DNA from: Rhodopirellula sp.
Lineage (GTDB): Bacteria; Planctomycetota; Planctomycetia; Pirellulales; Pirellulaceae
Assembly: GCA_002690925.1 (NCBI GenBank)
Contig: NZGD01000101.1
Coordinates: 1 to 60,006 of the forward strand
Length of the DNA stretch: 60,006 nt
Direction of reading: 5' to 3'
The translations under genes and the position numbers were made by a program. The notes beneath the pieces are model-generated. The model ran no database searches. It worked only from the letters and a program-made list of their open reading frames with translations, and had not been told where the DNA came from. Positions 9,415 through 18,765 of the stretch are shown one piece after another; within the stretch, counting starts at the first letter, position 1, and each line of letters begins with the position of its first letter.

Positions 9415-10476
9415 ATGGATCATCGATCGATCATGAGCGGTGAACGCAGAGATCTCATTGCCATGGCAATGAGGATGGTGCTGCGTATGGCCAGTGTTCC
9501 ATACAGCATTGCCGTGCATCGGCGCAACCGGAACTATGATCGACAAGTCTCTGACATTCAGCATTGCGACATTCCCGTGATCAGCGTGGGAAATCTAACC
9601 ACAGGTGGCACCGGAAAAACACCGATTGTATGTCTCCTCGCCAAGTGGTTTCGCCAGCGGGGACTGCGAGTGGCAATCGTCAGTCGTGGCTATGGCCGTG
9701 GTGAGGCTGACGTCAACGACGAGGCGATGGAATTACACGCGCGACTTCCAGACGTGCCCCATATTCAGAACCCCGATCGTGTAGCGGCGGCGAAAACAGC
9801 TGTCGAAGAACTTGAGTCTCAGGTCCTTTTGATGGACGACGGCTTTCAACACCGTCGCCTGCACCGAGATCTCGACATTGTCGTCATTGATGCGACCTGC
9901 CCCTTTGGCTTTGGCTACCAACTGCCGCGAGGACTGTTGCGTGAATCATTGGATAGTCTCAGTCGTGCTGACGTCGTCCTAATCACGCGCTGCCAAGCCG
10001 TTGACCCCACCACCATCGACTCAATTCGCCAAACCATTGCTACCTACAATCCCCACGTACCGGTTTTAGCCAGCAACCATACACCCATCGCACTATTAGA
10101 GTATCCAGAAACCAACTTGCCGTTGACGAACCTCGATCAGCAGAATGTGGGTGTTTTGTCAGCCATTGGCAACCCTGACGCGTTTGAACACACCGTCCAA
10201 CAATGTGGTGCCACTGTGCAAAATGCACGACACCTGCCAGACCATGATCCCTACGCTCCAGAAACGGTCGCATCACTTCGCAAATGGGCACAAAACCTCG
10301 GGAGTGAGATTGCCTATATCGTTTGCACTCACAAAGATCTGGTCAAACTGCAAACAGACCGTCTCGGTGGCAAACGTCTGGTCGCCTTGCAAATTGAGTT
10401 GACACTGCAGAGTGAAAAAAAAGAGTTCCACGACCTGCTAGAACGCATGGCAAAACTGAGCTTAAATGTATCATGA
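9415..10476 (+). CDS. lpxK: Tetraacyldisaccharide 4'-kinase
   Basis: LpxK phosphorylates the lipid A disaccharide precursor at the 4' position, at the inner membrane. An N-terminal hydrophobic/amphipathic segment (residues 14-35) precedes the P-loop SVGNLTTGGTGKTP (57-70). DDGFQHRRLHRDLD (141-154) is the conserved catalytic block, followed by the family sequence FGYQLPRGLLRE. At 353 residues it has the usual length. ATG at 9415 is preceded by TAGGAAA; a TTG immediately before it (9412) is less likely. The gene follows the Ski2-like helicase by 14 bases. Presence of lpxK means the organism makes lipid A and so has an asymmetric outer membrane. The rest of the lipid A pathway is not in the window. 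Confidence 0.93.
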   Translation: MDHRSIMSGERRDLIAMAMRMVLRMASVPYSIAVHRRNRNYDRQVSDIQHCDIPVISVGNLTTGGTGKTPIVCLLAKWFRQRGLRVAIVSRGYGRGEADVNDEAMELHARLPDVPHIQNPDRVAAAKTAVEELESQVLLMDDGFQHRRLHRDLDIVVIDATCPFGFGYQLPRGLLRESLDSLSRADVVLITRCQAVDPTTIDSIRQTIATYNPHVPVLASNHTPIALLEYPETNLPLTNLDQQNVGVLSAIGNPDAFEHTVQQCGATVQNARHLPDHDPYAPETVASLRKWAQNLGSEIAYIVCTHKDLVKLQTDRLGGKRLVALQIELTLQSEKKEFHDLLERMAKLSLNVS

Positions 10477-10526
10477 ATCAATCAGGAAGTGATCTCTCAG
10501 GCGGACAACCCAGGGATCGAGCCTGA

Positions 10527-10561
10527 ATGAACTCCTGCATAAATCAGGAAGGTGAGTTCAT
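10527..10561. terminator. Inverted repeat between convergent lpxK and DUF4129-like genes
   Basis: ATGAACTC (10527-10534) pairs perfectly with GAGTTCAT (10554-10561), and an inner CTG/CAG can extend the fold. It sits between two convergent genes and overlaps the last codons of the minus-strand gene. No T-tract follows on either strand, so it could be a bidirectional transcription-end hairpin or only chance symmetry. Confidence 0.35.
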
Positions 10562-12496
10562 GACCTCCCAAACATGAGCAGCGGCAGCGACATCACCTTT
10601 TGTCGCGTTGCCCCGCCCAAAAACAATCCGATTGTAAGATTCGACGACCTGCGCTGCGTGCATCGGCAGCTGGGCAGAAAACTTTTCAGGAAGCGTTTTG
10701 GCAACACGACGAGTGAACTCAGTGGGGGTTTCCTCTTTTCCTCTTACCACTCCCGCTTCCCACGACCAAGACTCGAACGCTTGAAATGTGACAACCATGA
10801 CACGGCGCAAATCAGGGTCACTGCCGATCGGATTGCGAAAACTTGAGAAAGGTCGAGGTGGAGAATCAATCTCAGCACTGTTTGATTCCTCTTCAACACC
10901 GGGCAGTGTATGGTTTTGGGCTACGAACAAACTTGAAAACCACTGACAGATCAGATGCCAATTACGATAGAGGAAAACACCGATGATCGACACCAACACG
11001 ATGACGATCAAAAACTTCAGCACTGACCCCAACATTGATACGGCATTAGAAATCGCTTCCCCTACACTGGATTGAGAATCTGAAGACGGCTGCTGAGAAT
11101 TGCTCGCACTCGACTGAGATTTTCGATCTTCAGATTGTGAATTTCCTTTCTGCTCTGCGGCCTGCTCAGCGTTTGTCTCACTTTCACCTGACTCTGATTT
11201 TTCCGGCTGTGATTCTCCTGACTCTGATTCTCCCGGCTCTGATTCTCCTGACTCTGAACCACTTGAATTTGGTTGGTCTGCCCCGGAGTTACCTGACTCT
11301 GATTTACCCGCCTCTGAATCTGATTTTTGCTGCTGACCTTGCTCCTTCGACTTATCTCCTTTCTCGTCTGCACCTTTGGAACCTGCCTGTTTACCGGAGT
11401 TCTGCTGACTGGAGTTCTGCGACTCGTCTTTTTGACTGCCAGCTGACTTTTTGCCGCCCTTACGCGTTCCGGCAGGTCCATCTTTACGGTCGCCATCCCC
11501 ACTTCCTCCAGCCTCTCCGCCTTTCTTATTAACGGAGCCTCGGACTTCTTTTTGATCAGCGTTGGGATCACTGGTTGTTCCTGGTGCATCAGGTGTACCT
11601 TGATCAGCGCCTTCATCCCCCCATCCATACTGACTCGCAGAGGTCTTACCCGGAGAGTCGAATATCTCTGGGAACTCGAATGTTGCGAGAGCTCGTCCGG
11701 GCATCGGCGCGAAATACGCGAGCAAAAGCACGCCTGCGATCAGCACCAAACCCGAGCTCAACCAGGCGACTGCGACATTAGACGGCATTTCGACTTTGCG
11801 TTGTCGCAGATAACGACGCAAGCCAACGAAGCTTGTGGTTACCAGCAAAGAAAGACTTGCAAAAAGATAAAATGCCAAAAGATACTTCGCACTTGCCCAC
11901 GAAGCGGTGTCGTTCCGCAAAAAGAACTGCCCAAGCCCAAACAGTGGCAACGCGGCCAACGCCAAGTACATGACGGTTCGCCCAGGCTGTGACGTCTTGT
12001 GTCGTGGACAATCAGTTTTCGACTTCGCTTGTTCACTGATGGGTTCCTTCAGCTGTTTTTTCAAGAACAGGTGCCCCGAGTCAATCAACCCTTCTCCGCT
12101 CGCATCCACATCGTCGTCGATCAAAGTGCAATCACGAACGATCAAATCGGCGAGGTATCCAACTACGACCAGAATAAAAATACAAAAGAGAAACGAATCA
12201 ACAAGCTGCGACATCACCAGCAGCGTGGCCAAACCCAAAGCTGCCGCATAGCCATAAGAGTAAACGCGATCACGCTCGATCGCGATTCGGGCCACTGCAA
12301 CAATGCCCATTGTGAAACACATGACTGTCCACGACAGACGTGACTGGAACCCGCCACGGTACAGCACAAGTATCAAAAAATTGGCGAGACTACTGATCAT
12401 GAGAAAGATCAGTACGGGAGCCACCGCAATCGCGGCATAATCAGCAGCGGTCTTTCTAGCTTGCAATCGCCGCGTGCCCTCTTTACTCGAGATCAT
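10544..12496 (-). CDS. Multi-pass membrane protein with Ser/Glu/Gly-rich linker and DUF4129-like C-terminus
   Basis: The 650-residue product has several membrane segments in the first 270 residues. A low-complexity region of roughly 180 residues follows, built of Ser, Gly, Glu, Lys and Gln with short SGES/PGES-type repeats. One more membrane helix (LKFLIVIVLVSIIGVFLY) comes next, then a soluble C-terminal domain whose FQAFESWSWEAGVVRGKEETPTEF-like pattern (shown in part) resembles DUF4129, often found with transglutaminase-like or MoxR/DUF58 systems. None of those partners is adjacent. I chose ATG 12496 because it forms an ATGA overlap with the stop of the GYF_2 gene upstream, which implies translational coupling; the frame also extends to 12562 inside that gene. 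The job is unknown. Confidence 0.72.
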   Translation of the reverse strand: MISSKEGTRRLQARKTAADYAAIAVAPVLIFLMISSLANFLILVLYRGGFQSRLSWTVMCFTMGIVAVARIAIERDRVYSYGYAAALGLATLLVMSQLVDSFLFCIFILVVVGYLADLIVRDCTLIDDDVDASGEGLIDSGHLFLKKQLKEPISEQAKSKTDCPRHKTSQPGRTVMYLALAALPLFGLGQFFLRNDTASWASAKYLLAFYLFASLSLLVTTSFVGLRRYLRQRKVEMPSNVAVAWLSSGLVLIAGVLLLAYFAPMPGRALATFEFPEIFDSPGKTSASQYGWGDEGADQGTPDAPGTTSDPNADQKEVRGSVNKKGGEAGGSGDGDRKDGPAGTRKGGKKSAGSQKDESQNSSQQNSGKQAGSKGADEKGDKSKEQGQQQKSDSEAGKSESGNSGADQPNSSGSESGESEPGESESGESQPEKSESGESETNAEQAAEQKGNSQSEDRKSQSSASNSQQPSSDSQSSVGEAISNAVSMLGSVLKFLIVIVLVSIIGVFLYRNWHLICQWFSSLFVAQNHTLPGVEEESNSAEIDSPPRPFSSFRNPIGSDPDLRRVMVVTFQAFESWSWEAGVVRGKEETPTEFTRRVAKTLPEKFSAQLPMHAAQVVESYNRIVFGRGNATKGDVAAAAHVWEVMNSPS

Positions 12497-12711
12497 TCTT
12501 CCTCGGGATGAAGCTTCTTCCAATGCTTCATCGCCGGCCCAATCGAATTCATTGGGACCCATTTATCTTTTGTCTTGCTGCTCTGCAGTAATGTATCCGG
12601 GGAAATTTTCCCTTTGGAAATCTCACTAAGCAGGTCCGCTTCACTGATTGGCCCAACTCGGCGATTCTTGCGTATCCAGCCGCTCGCCATGTAGTACCAT
12701 CCGACTCCCAT
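12493..12711 (-). CDS. GYF_2 (DUF4339) domain mini-protein
   Basis: A 72-residue protein that is almost entirely one GYF_2-like domain: GWYYMASG at the start, VGPISEADLLSEISKGKI in the middle and DTLLQSS...DKWVPM near the end, matching the pattern W-Y-(x)-G-P-(V/I)-S-x-x-x-L-x-x-x-I-x-x-G-x-I-x-x-x-T-L-(V/L). Such domains are thought to bind proline-rich or other peptides and in Planctomycetota often sit on membrane proteins. Here it stands alone and its stop overlaps the ATG of the DUF4129-like membrane protein (ATGA), so the two are probably made together and may work as a pair. An internal ATG at 12690 is an alternative start but would cut the first strand. Confidence 0.72.
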   Translation of the reverse strand: MGVGWYYMASGWIRKNRRVGPISEADLLSEISKGKISPDTLLQSSKTKDKWVPMNSIGPAMKHWKKLHPEEE

Positions 12712-12970
12712 CGCATAGTCTCCCGTACGAGATCATTGACTTGTATAATGGGTCCGGCGCGAGGTGAATCCCTTCCACATTCAGCGAATGCATCCCCATC
12801 CATACGCGACCGATCACCAGATCATCCACCACACGAAACTCCACTGCGAAGCTAACGTTCGACAGATCAATCGCCCTCTAGTCTAACGTGGACGTGAGCG
12901 TCAAGGGTACAGCGACTTGGGCTATCGCCAACAAACAGCACGCCCCCCCCCTCAGGAAGTAATCATTTGT

Positions 12971-13744
12971 CTACCAGCGACCACTCTGCTTGTCGGCATG
13001 AATGATCAACTCCGCCTGACGGCTAATGCCGTAGGCGAGGTTGGGCTGATTTAACTCGAGAAAAACGGTGTACTTCTGGTGAACGGCATCCGAATAGACA
13101 ACAGGTGCATGAGCCATTCTCAGAAAATGCACAGGGTCGCCATTCCAGCGTTTGGTAAAAACCCCTGCTTCTAACGAGGGTTCGCGATCCATCTCGTAAT
13201 GCGTCTTCATGACGGACACCAGCCTCTGGGGGTCCCCTGTAAAACCATGCAAGGTGACCCTCTGCAGACGTCCATTACCATCGAAGTAATAACTCAGTGT
13301 CCCTGCGATATCGTCTGGCCTGGTTCCCGTAACGATCGGTACGCGCATGCCTTCCAAACGCGTATCGGCCAAGACGGTCGTGACACGCGAAAAACGCTGC
13401 AAGACCCACTCAGGCGTGACATCGAACCGCATTAAATCTCTTAAGTCATTGACCTTGCCGCCCACCAAACTGGGCGCGACATCTGTACCATCTGTACGCC
13501 CCTGCAGTTTCGCGGCCATCACCGGGTCGTAGCGATACTGGCTTGGATTTGAGCTTCGCAGGGTTTCCATCTCGTACAACGCATGTCCGGCATATCCATT
13601 CTCCAACGTCACCTCAGTGCCGTCGCCTGCGACGACTTGTGTGACATCTTTGAGAGCATCCTGCCCCCAGTCAGTCTGTGTTGCAAGGTAGGGCCCACCG
13701 GTGGCAGCAGCTAGAATTGCAGCGTTTCGAATGTGGTAGTACAT
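12971..13744 (-). CDS. Exported hypothetical protein of a planctomycete-type family (possibly DUF6690)
   Basis: A 257-residue product starting with a short hydrophobic segment (YYHIRNAAILAAATGGPYLA), then a globular region with a pattern of charged and aromatic residues. It recalls an uncharacterised family seen in Planctomycetota that I associate with DUF6690, but I cannot verify that. The middle (GTRPDDIAGTLSYYFDGNGRLQ) resembles a small beta-rich domain. The frame also permits a start at 13774, ten residues earlier; I chose ATG 13744 because the signal-like segment then lies at the N-terminus. The gene is divergent from the THUMP-like methyltransferase, with about 150 bases between their starts. 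Confidence 0.6.
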   Translation of the reverse strand: MYYHIRNAAILAAATGGPYLATQTDWGQDALKDVTQVVAGDGTEVTLENGYAGHALYEMETLRSSNPSQYRYDPVMAAKLQGRTDGTDVAPSLVGGKVNDLRDLMRFDVTPEWVLQRFSRVTTVLADTRLEGMRVPIVTGTRPDDIAGTLSYYFDGNGRLQRVTLHGFTGDPQRLVSVMKTHYEMDREPSLEAGVFTKRWNGDPVHFLRMAHAPVVYSDAVHQKYTVFLELNQPNLAYGISRQAELIIHADKQSGRW

Positions 13745-13897
13745 GGCCAAGGAATGCGAAAAGTGACAAAACAAAACAGCCGGCGATGAAAACCGGTCGA
13801 CGTCTTTCTTTTATCGTCCCTCACTGTTCTCCAAATGCGAACATTCCCCGAGGGCGCTGTGCTTGGTACGACATGAGAATCGCGTACAATCGGCGTG

Positions 13898-15211
13898 ATG
13901 ATGACAGGGCATTTAATCGGACCGGGCACTATCCTGCGGAATCGTAATCTTTGCGAGCAAGCAATCCGGGCTGCAATTGACGGCGATAAAGGTGCTTTCA
14001 AATTACAAGACACCGTTCGCACACAAATTGGGCCTGAGCTTGCAGGATTCATCACCACGGTCGCGAACCTGCAAGCCAAAGCAAAACTGAAACTGCAAGC
14101 TCCTGATGAACCGCAACGGATTTGGTGGGGGACTGACAAATCGTTTCAACAGGCAACACCGTGGCAAGTAGCGAAACTGAAATCCAAGTGGTTTGCCAAC
14201 AGGCCGGTATTTGATCTATGTTGCGGTAACGGTGGTGATGCCGTGCAACTCAAGAATCGGGGACCTGTTATTGCAGTGGATTCTGACCCCCTGATTGCTG
14301 AGTTAGTTGCTGCAAATCTTAGCGTCAAGCATGTCGACCACCGTGCTGACTTACAGCAACCCAAACCATCTACAGATCCAGATTCAACCTCACTTCCAGA
14401 GTTGACTCACAAGGTCATCTGCAGCGATGTAACCGAATTAGATCTGCCAACAGACTGTTGGATCAACATTGACCCGGACCGTCGTCCCCCTACGAATCGA
14501 ACAAGCACACAGCCTCTTCAAGAGGGTACAACACGCATCAGCAACCCTGATCATTACCATCCAAATTGGCAATCTGTGGTGCAGCTTGTTCTGAATTCGA
14601 GAGGTGCATGCGTCAAACTCGCGCCAGCTGCCAACCCCGACGTTACCCAGCTAGCGGACTCACATCGCTGCTGGATCTCATTGTCCGGGTCCGTGCGTGA
14701 ACAAACCCTGCTTTGCGGCGGTGTGCTAGCCAACAGTGAGCTACCTGCATCAGGTCGCTCCGCAGTCGTGGTCAAGTCAGACGGTTCGAATCACTGGTTC
14801 ATTTCGACTCCAGATCTGGTGACTGAACGTGCCCCGATCGCTGACAAACCACGAGGCTGGCTGGTAGATCCGGACGCAGCGATCCGTGCGGCTGGGCTAA
14901 CGGACGCCTACGCGGTCAGTCACCAGTTGAGTGTCATAGGTCGAGCTTCGGGGTTTCTGACTGGTGAGCATCCTCCCGCTGCCAAACAAGTGAGTATCAG
15001 TGCTGAGGTCCTTTGGTCAGGCAGTTGTGATGATCGAAAATTGAGACGAGAACTGAGGCAACGGGACTTCTATCCCGCAGTCATCAAAGTCAGAGGCACG
15101 GACCACAACCCCGAAAAATTGACGCGAAGGTATCGCCGATGCGGGAAAACACCAATCTGCCTCTGGATAGGCCGGGGCAAAGAACGCGTTTATGCAGCCT
15201 TTACCCGGTGA
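13898..15211 (+). CDS. Class I SAM-dependent methyltransferase with THUMP-like C-terminal domain
   Basis: The SAM-binding motif I is FDLCCGNGGDAVQL (residues about 105-118), followed by an acidic motif II (IAVDSDPLIAEL). NIDPDRRP in the centre matches the DPxRR motif of a methyltransferase family whose C-terminal domain is THUMP-like. The C-terminal region (LRRELRQRDFYPAVIKVRG... KTPICLWIGRGKERVYAAF) fits that domain, which in related proteins binds RNA, so an RNA base target is likely but unproven. Its length, 437 residues, is normal. GTG 13895, ATG 13898 and ATG 13901 are adjacent in frame; I list the first ATG. The gene converges on the YgfZ-like gene. Confidence 0.82.
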   Translation: MMTGHLIGPGTILRNRNLCEQAIRAAIDGDKGAFKLQDTVRTQIGPELAGFITTVANLQAKAKLKLQAPDEPQRIWWGTDKSFQQATPWQVAKLKSKWFANRPVFDLCCGNGGDAVQLKNRGPVIAVDSDPLIAELVAANLSVKHVDHRADLQQPKPSTDPDSTSLPELTHKVICSDVTELDLPTDCWINIDPDRRPPTNRTSTQPLQEGTTRISNPDHYHPNWQSVVQLVLNSRGACVKLAPAANPDVTQLADSHRCWISLSGSVREQTLLCGGVLANSELPASGRSAVVVKSDGSNHWFISTPDLVTERAPIADKPRGWLVDPDAAIRAAGLTDAYAVSHQLSVIGRASGFLTGEHPPAAKQVSISAEVLWSGSCDDRKLRRELRQRDFYPAVIKVRGTDHNPEKLTRRYRRCGKTPICLWIGRGKERVYAAFTR

Positions 15212-15298
15212 TCGCAGAGCGGGACTGGCATCCTCCAACCTGTTCTGTCATCCAACTACTTCAATCGCGATCAACATGCACGGGCTCATTTCTACGAA

Positions 15299-16273
15299 TC
15301 AAATAACGGTTCCAGTGATCGTAGTCTCAGAAGCTTCTCCCGTCTCTGACTCAATCACTCCGATAGCACAGGAACCTGGTTCAAAATGACTGCGACGCGC
15401 AAAGCCGATTGCCAGCACTCCATGCCGCTCGGTCGAGGCAACGCTAGTGAGACGAGCAACCTTTTTTTCGTCAGCAGACAACGAGGTGCCGGCAAGAGGC
15501 TCACCACCTGTAATTTTCCAACGCACCAATTTCTTCTGCACCTGACCCATGGCATCCAAACGGGCGACGGTCTCCTGCCCTAGGTAGCAACCTTTGGTGA
15601 ACGAAATGGTTTCAGGATCGCGATCCGCTTCCTGCGGCAAATTCGATTCATCAAGATCCACCCCATACCAGGGAAACCCTGCCGCCAAGCGTGCCCCATG
15701 GAATGCAGTTTCACTGCCAACCTGTTGCTTCATTAGCTCTGCACTTTGCAACTCTGAACCCGCAGGAACAAGAGAACTCAAGATATCGAGTGCGCGTTCG
15801 GCGTGGGCAACTGGCAAGCACAACAGAACAGTATTTTGTCCCAACCAACGCACTTCTTGCAGAGTCACACCAACGATTTCAGTGTCGCACGCAAATGAAT
15901 TCAACGCCATTTCGGCGTCACCGCCAAAGCCGCAATCAATCGCCAATTCTGGCGTGAGGACAAAACCAACAAACTCCGAATCCTGAATTTCAGCGGTTGC
16001 GTCTTCACGAATTGTATACCGATCAATGTGCGAGCAAATCGCCTCGGATTGCCCGACAGGACCCACCAGCCTTATCCCATCCTTATGCTTGAACAGGCAA
16101 ACATGGCCCAACGTCTTTCCACGCACATCAGTGATGAAGGTCTCCCGACCTTCGCCATTACCTAATGCACGTACCTCATTGGTGGTCAAATTATGGAGGA
16201 TGGTGCTTGCATCAGCACCGGATACTTCGACCACGCTCAACTGGTCGAGTCGATAGATTGAGTAATTATTCAT
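15299..16273 (-). CDS. ygfZ: Folate-binding Fe-S cluster protein, YgfZ/IBA57 family
   Basis: YgfZ-family proteins bind tetrahydrofolate and help repair or assemble certain Fe-S enzymes. The family signature K-G-C-Y-x-G-Q-E is present as KGCYLGQETVARLDAMGQ about two thirds along the 324 residues, and the N-terminus (YSIYRLDQLSVVEVSGADAS followed by LHNLTTNEV) matches the GcvT-like fold. The frame opens upstream to 16450, but that stretch is not family-like; ATG 16273 starts directly at MNNYSIYRL. An ATG at 16285 is an alternative. The signature cysteine is intact. No Fe-S assembly genes are adjacent. It converges on the THUMP-like methyltransferase with 87 bases between them and no obvious terminator. 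Confidence 0.87.
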   Translation of the reverse strand: MNNYSIYRLDQLSVVEVSGADASTILHNLTTNEVRALGNGEGRETFITDVRGKTLGHVCLFKHKDGIRLVGPVGQSEAICSHIDRYTIREDATAEIQDSEFVGFVLTPELAIDCGFGGDAEMALNSFACDTEIVGVTLQEVRWLGQNTVLLCLPVAHAERALDILSSLVPAGSELQSAELMKQQVGSETAFHGARLAAGFPWYGVDLDESNLPQEADRDPETISFTKGCYLGQETVARLDAMGQVQKKLVRWKITGGEPLAGTSLSADEKKVARLTSVASTERHGVLAIGFARRSHFEPGSCAIGVIESETGEASETTITGTVI

Positions 16274-17268
16274 GAGACCGAGCATACCAAGAGAATCGTG
16301 ATCCTTGCAGGTACCTTTGGGTGTGCCTTGGTAGCAATCTGTTGCTGATTCAGAACAGCAAGTGAGCTGCAACCGCCCGTCTAATCGGGCTATGCTTCTC
16401 CGCAAAATCATTAATTCATCTTCGAGCGGTGAACTTGCCCCATCGCTCAAGTTTCTAAGTGCAACGATCGCAACTCATTACCTTCGACTCTCGAACAAAA
16501 ATGCCACCAGTTCAATTCAAAAAAATGTCGAGAGCGGCAGGGAACAAGGTGATGGCTGAAAAAAAAGCATGCTATGCAACCCCCGGAATGCTCGGGCACA
16601 ACTGCTGAATCTGTCAGCAATGCCACCGAAGCAACAAGCACCACAACTGCCGCATCATCCGCAAAAACTGAGGTGGATCCCCCACTTGCTCCCAACCGAC
16701 CGCTGCCTTGGCTGATTTGTCGACTGCAGCAGGTTCAAAGCCAACGTTCGAAGACATCGCCCCGTACCCAGCCCGAGACGTCCGACACATGACGAGTCCC
16801 CTTGTCGGTCGGCAACCAATGTCAGTTGAAACCAATGTCAGTTGAAACCAATGTCAGTTGAAACCAGCGTCACGCTTGGGGGTGACCACTGAGCCGATGA
16901 AACTTGCAGCACCTGCAAAACAAGCCTTGTTGCACAGGACCGAGCGTGTCGAATTTTACCAACGCGGACCTAGCATTGAACGAACACCGCGTTTCTTCCT
17001 GTAAAACGCCAACTTCCCTGCAAACTTAACATCCGATTCCCTGCGTGGTCAGTGCGTTTGCTCGACTTCCCCAACATGCGTATTTTGCACCCAGCGACTT
17101 CTCTCCTGGTTCCTGCAACCGGACGGATTGCGTTACGCTAAGGGCGACATTTGTACCTGAACGCGGTCACCTGCCGCTGGGCGAGAACGACAAGTAGTTC
17201 TTGCGTCCAGTGGCCCATTTCAGTGATCCCCAAAACGCTAACAGGTGCCTTCCTACCATGGAGCCGAT
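16274..17268. other. Gene-poor kilobase between the YgfZ-like gene and rarA
   Basis: No convincing gene lies here. Short frames on both strands (for example 16574-16792 plus and 16614-16835 minus) overlap each other and show no ribosome site or recognisable motif. The only structure I can support is a 3 x 16-bp direct repeat at 16816-16863. The last part should hold the promoters of rarA (plus) and of ygfZ (minus), but I see no clear promoter boxes. Confidence 0.5.
16816..16863. repeat. Three perfect tandem copies of a 16-bp unit
   Basis: The unit CCAATGTCAGTTGAAA occurs three times head to tail at 16816-16831, 16832-16847 and 16848-16863 with no mismatch, and the sequence then continues with CCAGCG, the beginning of a decayed unit. 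Sixteen is not a multiple of three, which fits non-coding DNA. It lies about 400 bases upstream of rarA. Slippage expansion is the simplest origin; a protein-binding array is possible. Confidence 0.9.
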
Positions 17269-18594
17269 GTGAACCACACGCAATCACTTTTTGCAGACGC
17301 AGAAGACGAGAACCTCGATCGCGCGCAACCATTGGCTGCCCGAATGCGTCCACAGCGTTTAAGCGAATTCATTGGCCAACAGCATGTTTTGGGTGAGGGC
17401 AAACTCTTACGGCGAATGATTGATGCCGGTCGTTTGGGATCGATCATTCTTTCAGGCCCGCCGGGAACTGGCAAAACAACCCTCGCTCATCTTTTAGCAA
17501 TCGAAACAGGTAGTGAATTACGAACCCTGAGTGCAGTTTCCAGCGGCGTCAAAGATGTCCGCGAAGTACTTGCGTGGGCCACTGACACGATCGCCAGCGG
17601 TGGTTCCAGACCACTGCTCTTCATTGATGAGATTCACCGATTCAGCAAAAGCCAACAAGATGCTCTGTTGCCTGATGTCGAAGCTGGAGTCGTTGCATTG
17701 ATCGGTGCAACCACGAGCAACCCCTACTTTGCGGTTAATGGTGCGTTGCTCAGTCGAAGTCAACTATTTCAGTTGGAGGCATTGAAACCTGAAGACATCC
17801 GCCAATTACTTATGCGGGCCGTTGGCGATCACGATCGAGGGCTCGGTGAGCAGCAGATCAAAGTGCAGGACGATGCAATCGACTACCTTGCATCAGCAAG
17901 TGAAGGCGATGCAAGAAGGGCTCTGTCGGCTTTGGAAGTTGCTGTTCTGAGTTGTCAACCTGACTCCGCTGGCGTGACACGCGAGATTGCCATCGAAACT
18001 CTCGGTAGCCGGATGGGAGGGTACGATGGCAGTGGCGATGACCACTACGATCTGGCCAGCGCCTTGATCAAAAGCATGCGGGGCAGTGATGTTGACGCGA
18101 GCTTGTACTGGCTGGCGCGGATGCTCGAAGGCGGTGAGGATATTCGCTTTCTGTGCCGCCGCCTCGTCATTTTGGCTAGCGAAGACATCGGCAACGCCGA
18201 CCCGCAAGCGCTCGGAATTGCCGTGTCTGCCATGCAAGCCTGTGAATTCATTGGCCTACCTGAATGTCAACTCACGCTCAGCCAAACAGTCGCCTATCTA
18301 GCCTTGGCTCCGAAAAGCAACGCGGCAACGGCTGCTATCGGGAAAGCTCGCCAGGACGTTCGTGAAAACGAGATTGTGCCAGTGCCCAAGCACCTGCGTG
18401 ACTCACACTACGAAGGAGCCGCCAAGCTCGGACACGGCGAGGGCTACCAATATTCTCACAACTCAGAAGACGGTGTCGCGGCGCAGGAATACCTGGGGGT
18501 TGATCGCACTTACTATCAACCCGTCGATCGTGGATTTGAATCGGAATTACGTCAACGAATCGATAAGATCAAGAAACGCTTGAACGGTTCATGA
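17269..18594 (+). CDS. rarA: Replication-associated recombination protein A (AAA+ ATPase)
   Basis: RarA/MgsA is a clamp-loader-like AAA+ ATPase acting at stalled replication forks. The 441 residues begin with LAARMRPQRLSEFIGQQHVL (23-42), then Walker A GPPGTGKT (63-70), Walker B FIDEIHRFSKSQQDALL and sensor 1 IGATTSNP, all standard for the family, followed by the C-terminal region with EDIGNADPQAL and the typical end segment (HYEGAAKLGHGEGYQYSH). I chose GTG 17269 because GGAG at 17260-17263 lies five bases before it, an ideal ribosome site; GTG 17245 is possible but poorly supported. It appears to be monocistronic. Confidence 0.92.
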   Translation: MNHTQSLFADAEDENLDRAQPLAARMRPQRLSEFIGQQHVLGEGKLLRRMIDAGRLGSIILSGPPGTGKTTLAHLLAIETGSELRTLSAVSSGVKDVREVLAWATDTIASGGSRPLLFIDEIHRFSKSQQDALLPDVEAGVVALIGATTSNPYFAVNGALLSRSQLFQLEALKPEDIRQLLMRAVGDHDRGLGEQQIKVQDDAIDYLASASEGDARRALSALEVAVLSCQPDSAGVTREIAIETLGSRMGGYDGSGDDHYDLASALIKSMRGSDVDASLYWLARMLEGGEDIRFLCRRLVILASEDIGNADPQALGIAVSAMQACEFIGLPECQLTLSQTVAYLALAPKSNAATAAIGKARQDVRENEIVPVPKHLRDSHYEGAAKLGHGEGYQYSHNSEDGVAAQEYLGVDRTYYQPVDRGFESELRQRIDKIKKRLNGS

Positions 18595-18765
18595 CCCTGC
18601 AACAGCGATACGAACTAGGCCCCCATTGAAGGACCGTCGTTTTGCCAATGGTTCCAAACAGGGGAAACCAACCATCAGTCGCAGAGCGTTCGTTTCCACA
18701 GTAAGATGTCTGGTTCATAGAGCAACCACACGCGATCTCAAATCGAGTTCCTCGGGAAAAATTGA

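Noticed and set aside
11062..11628. 188-residue alternative frame within the DUF4129-like gene
   Set aside because: It arises from the repetitive Ser/Glu/Gly codons read in another frame; the main frame has membrane helices and overlaps the GYF_2 stop properly.
12641..12844. 67-residue minus-strand frame overlapping the GYF_2 gene start
   Set aside because: It overlaps a recognised domain in another frame and has no motif of its own.
14780..14800. tRNA-like T-arm string GGTTCGAATC
   Set aside because: It lies inside the THUMP-like methyltransferase coding sequence and no cloverleaf can be built around it.
16816..16863. CRISPR-like interpretation of the 16-bp tandem repeat
   Set aside because: Units are directly adjacent with no spacers, too short, and no cas genes are present.
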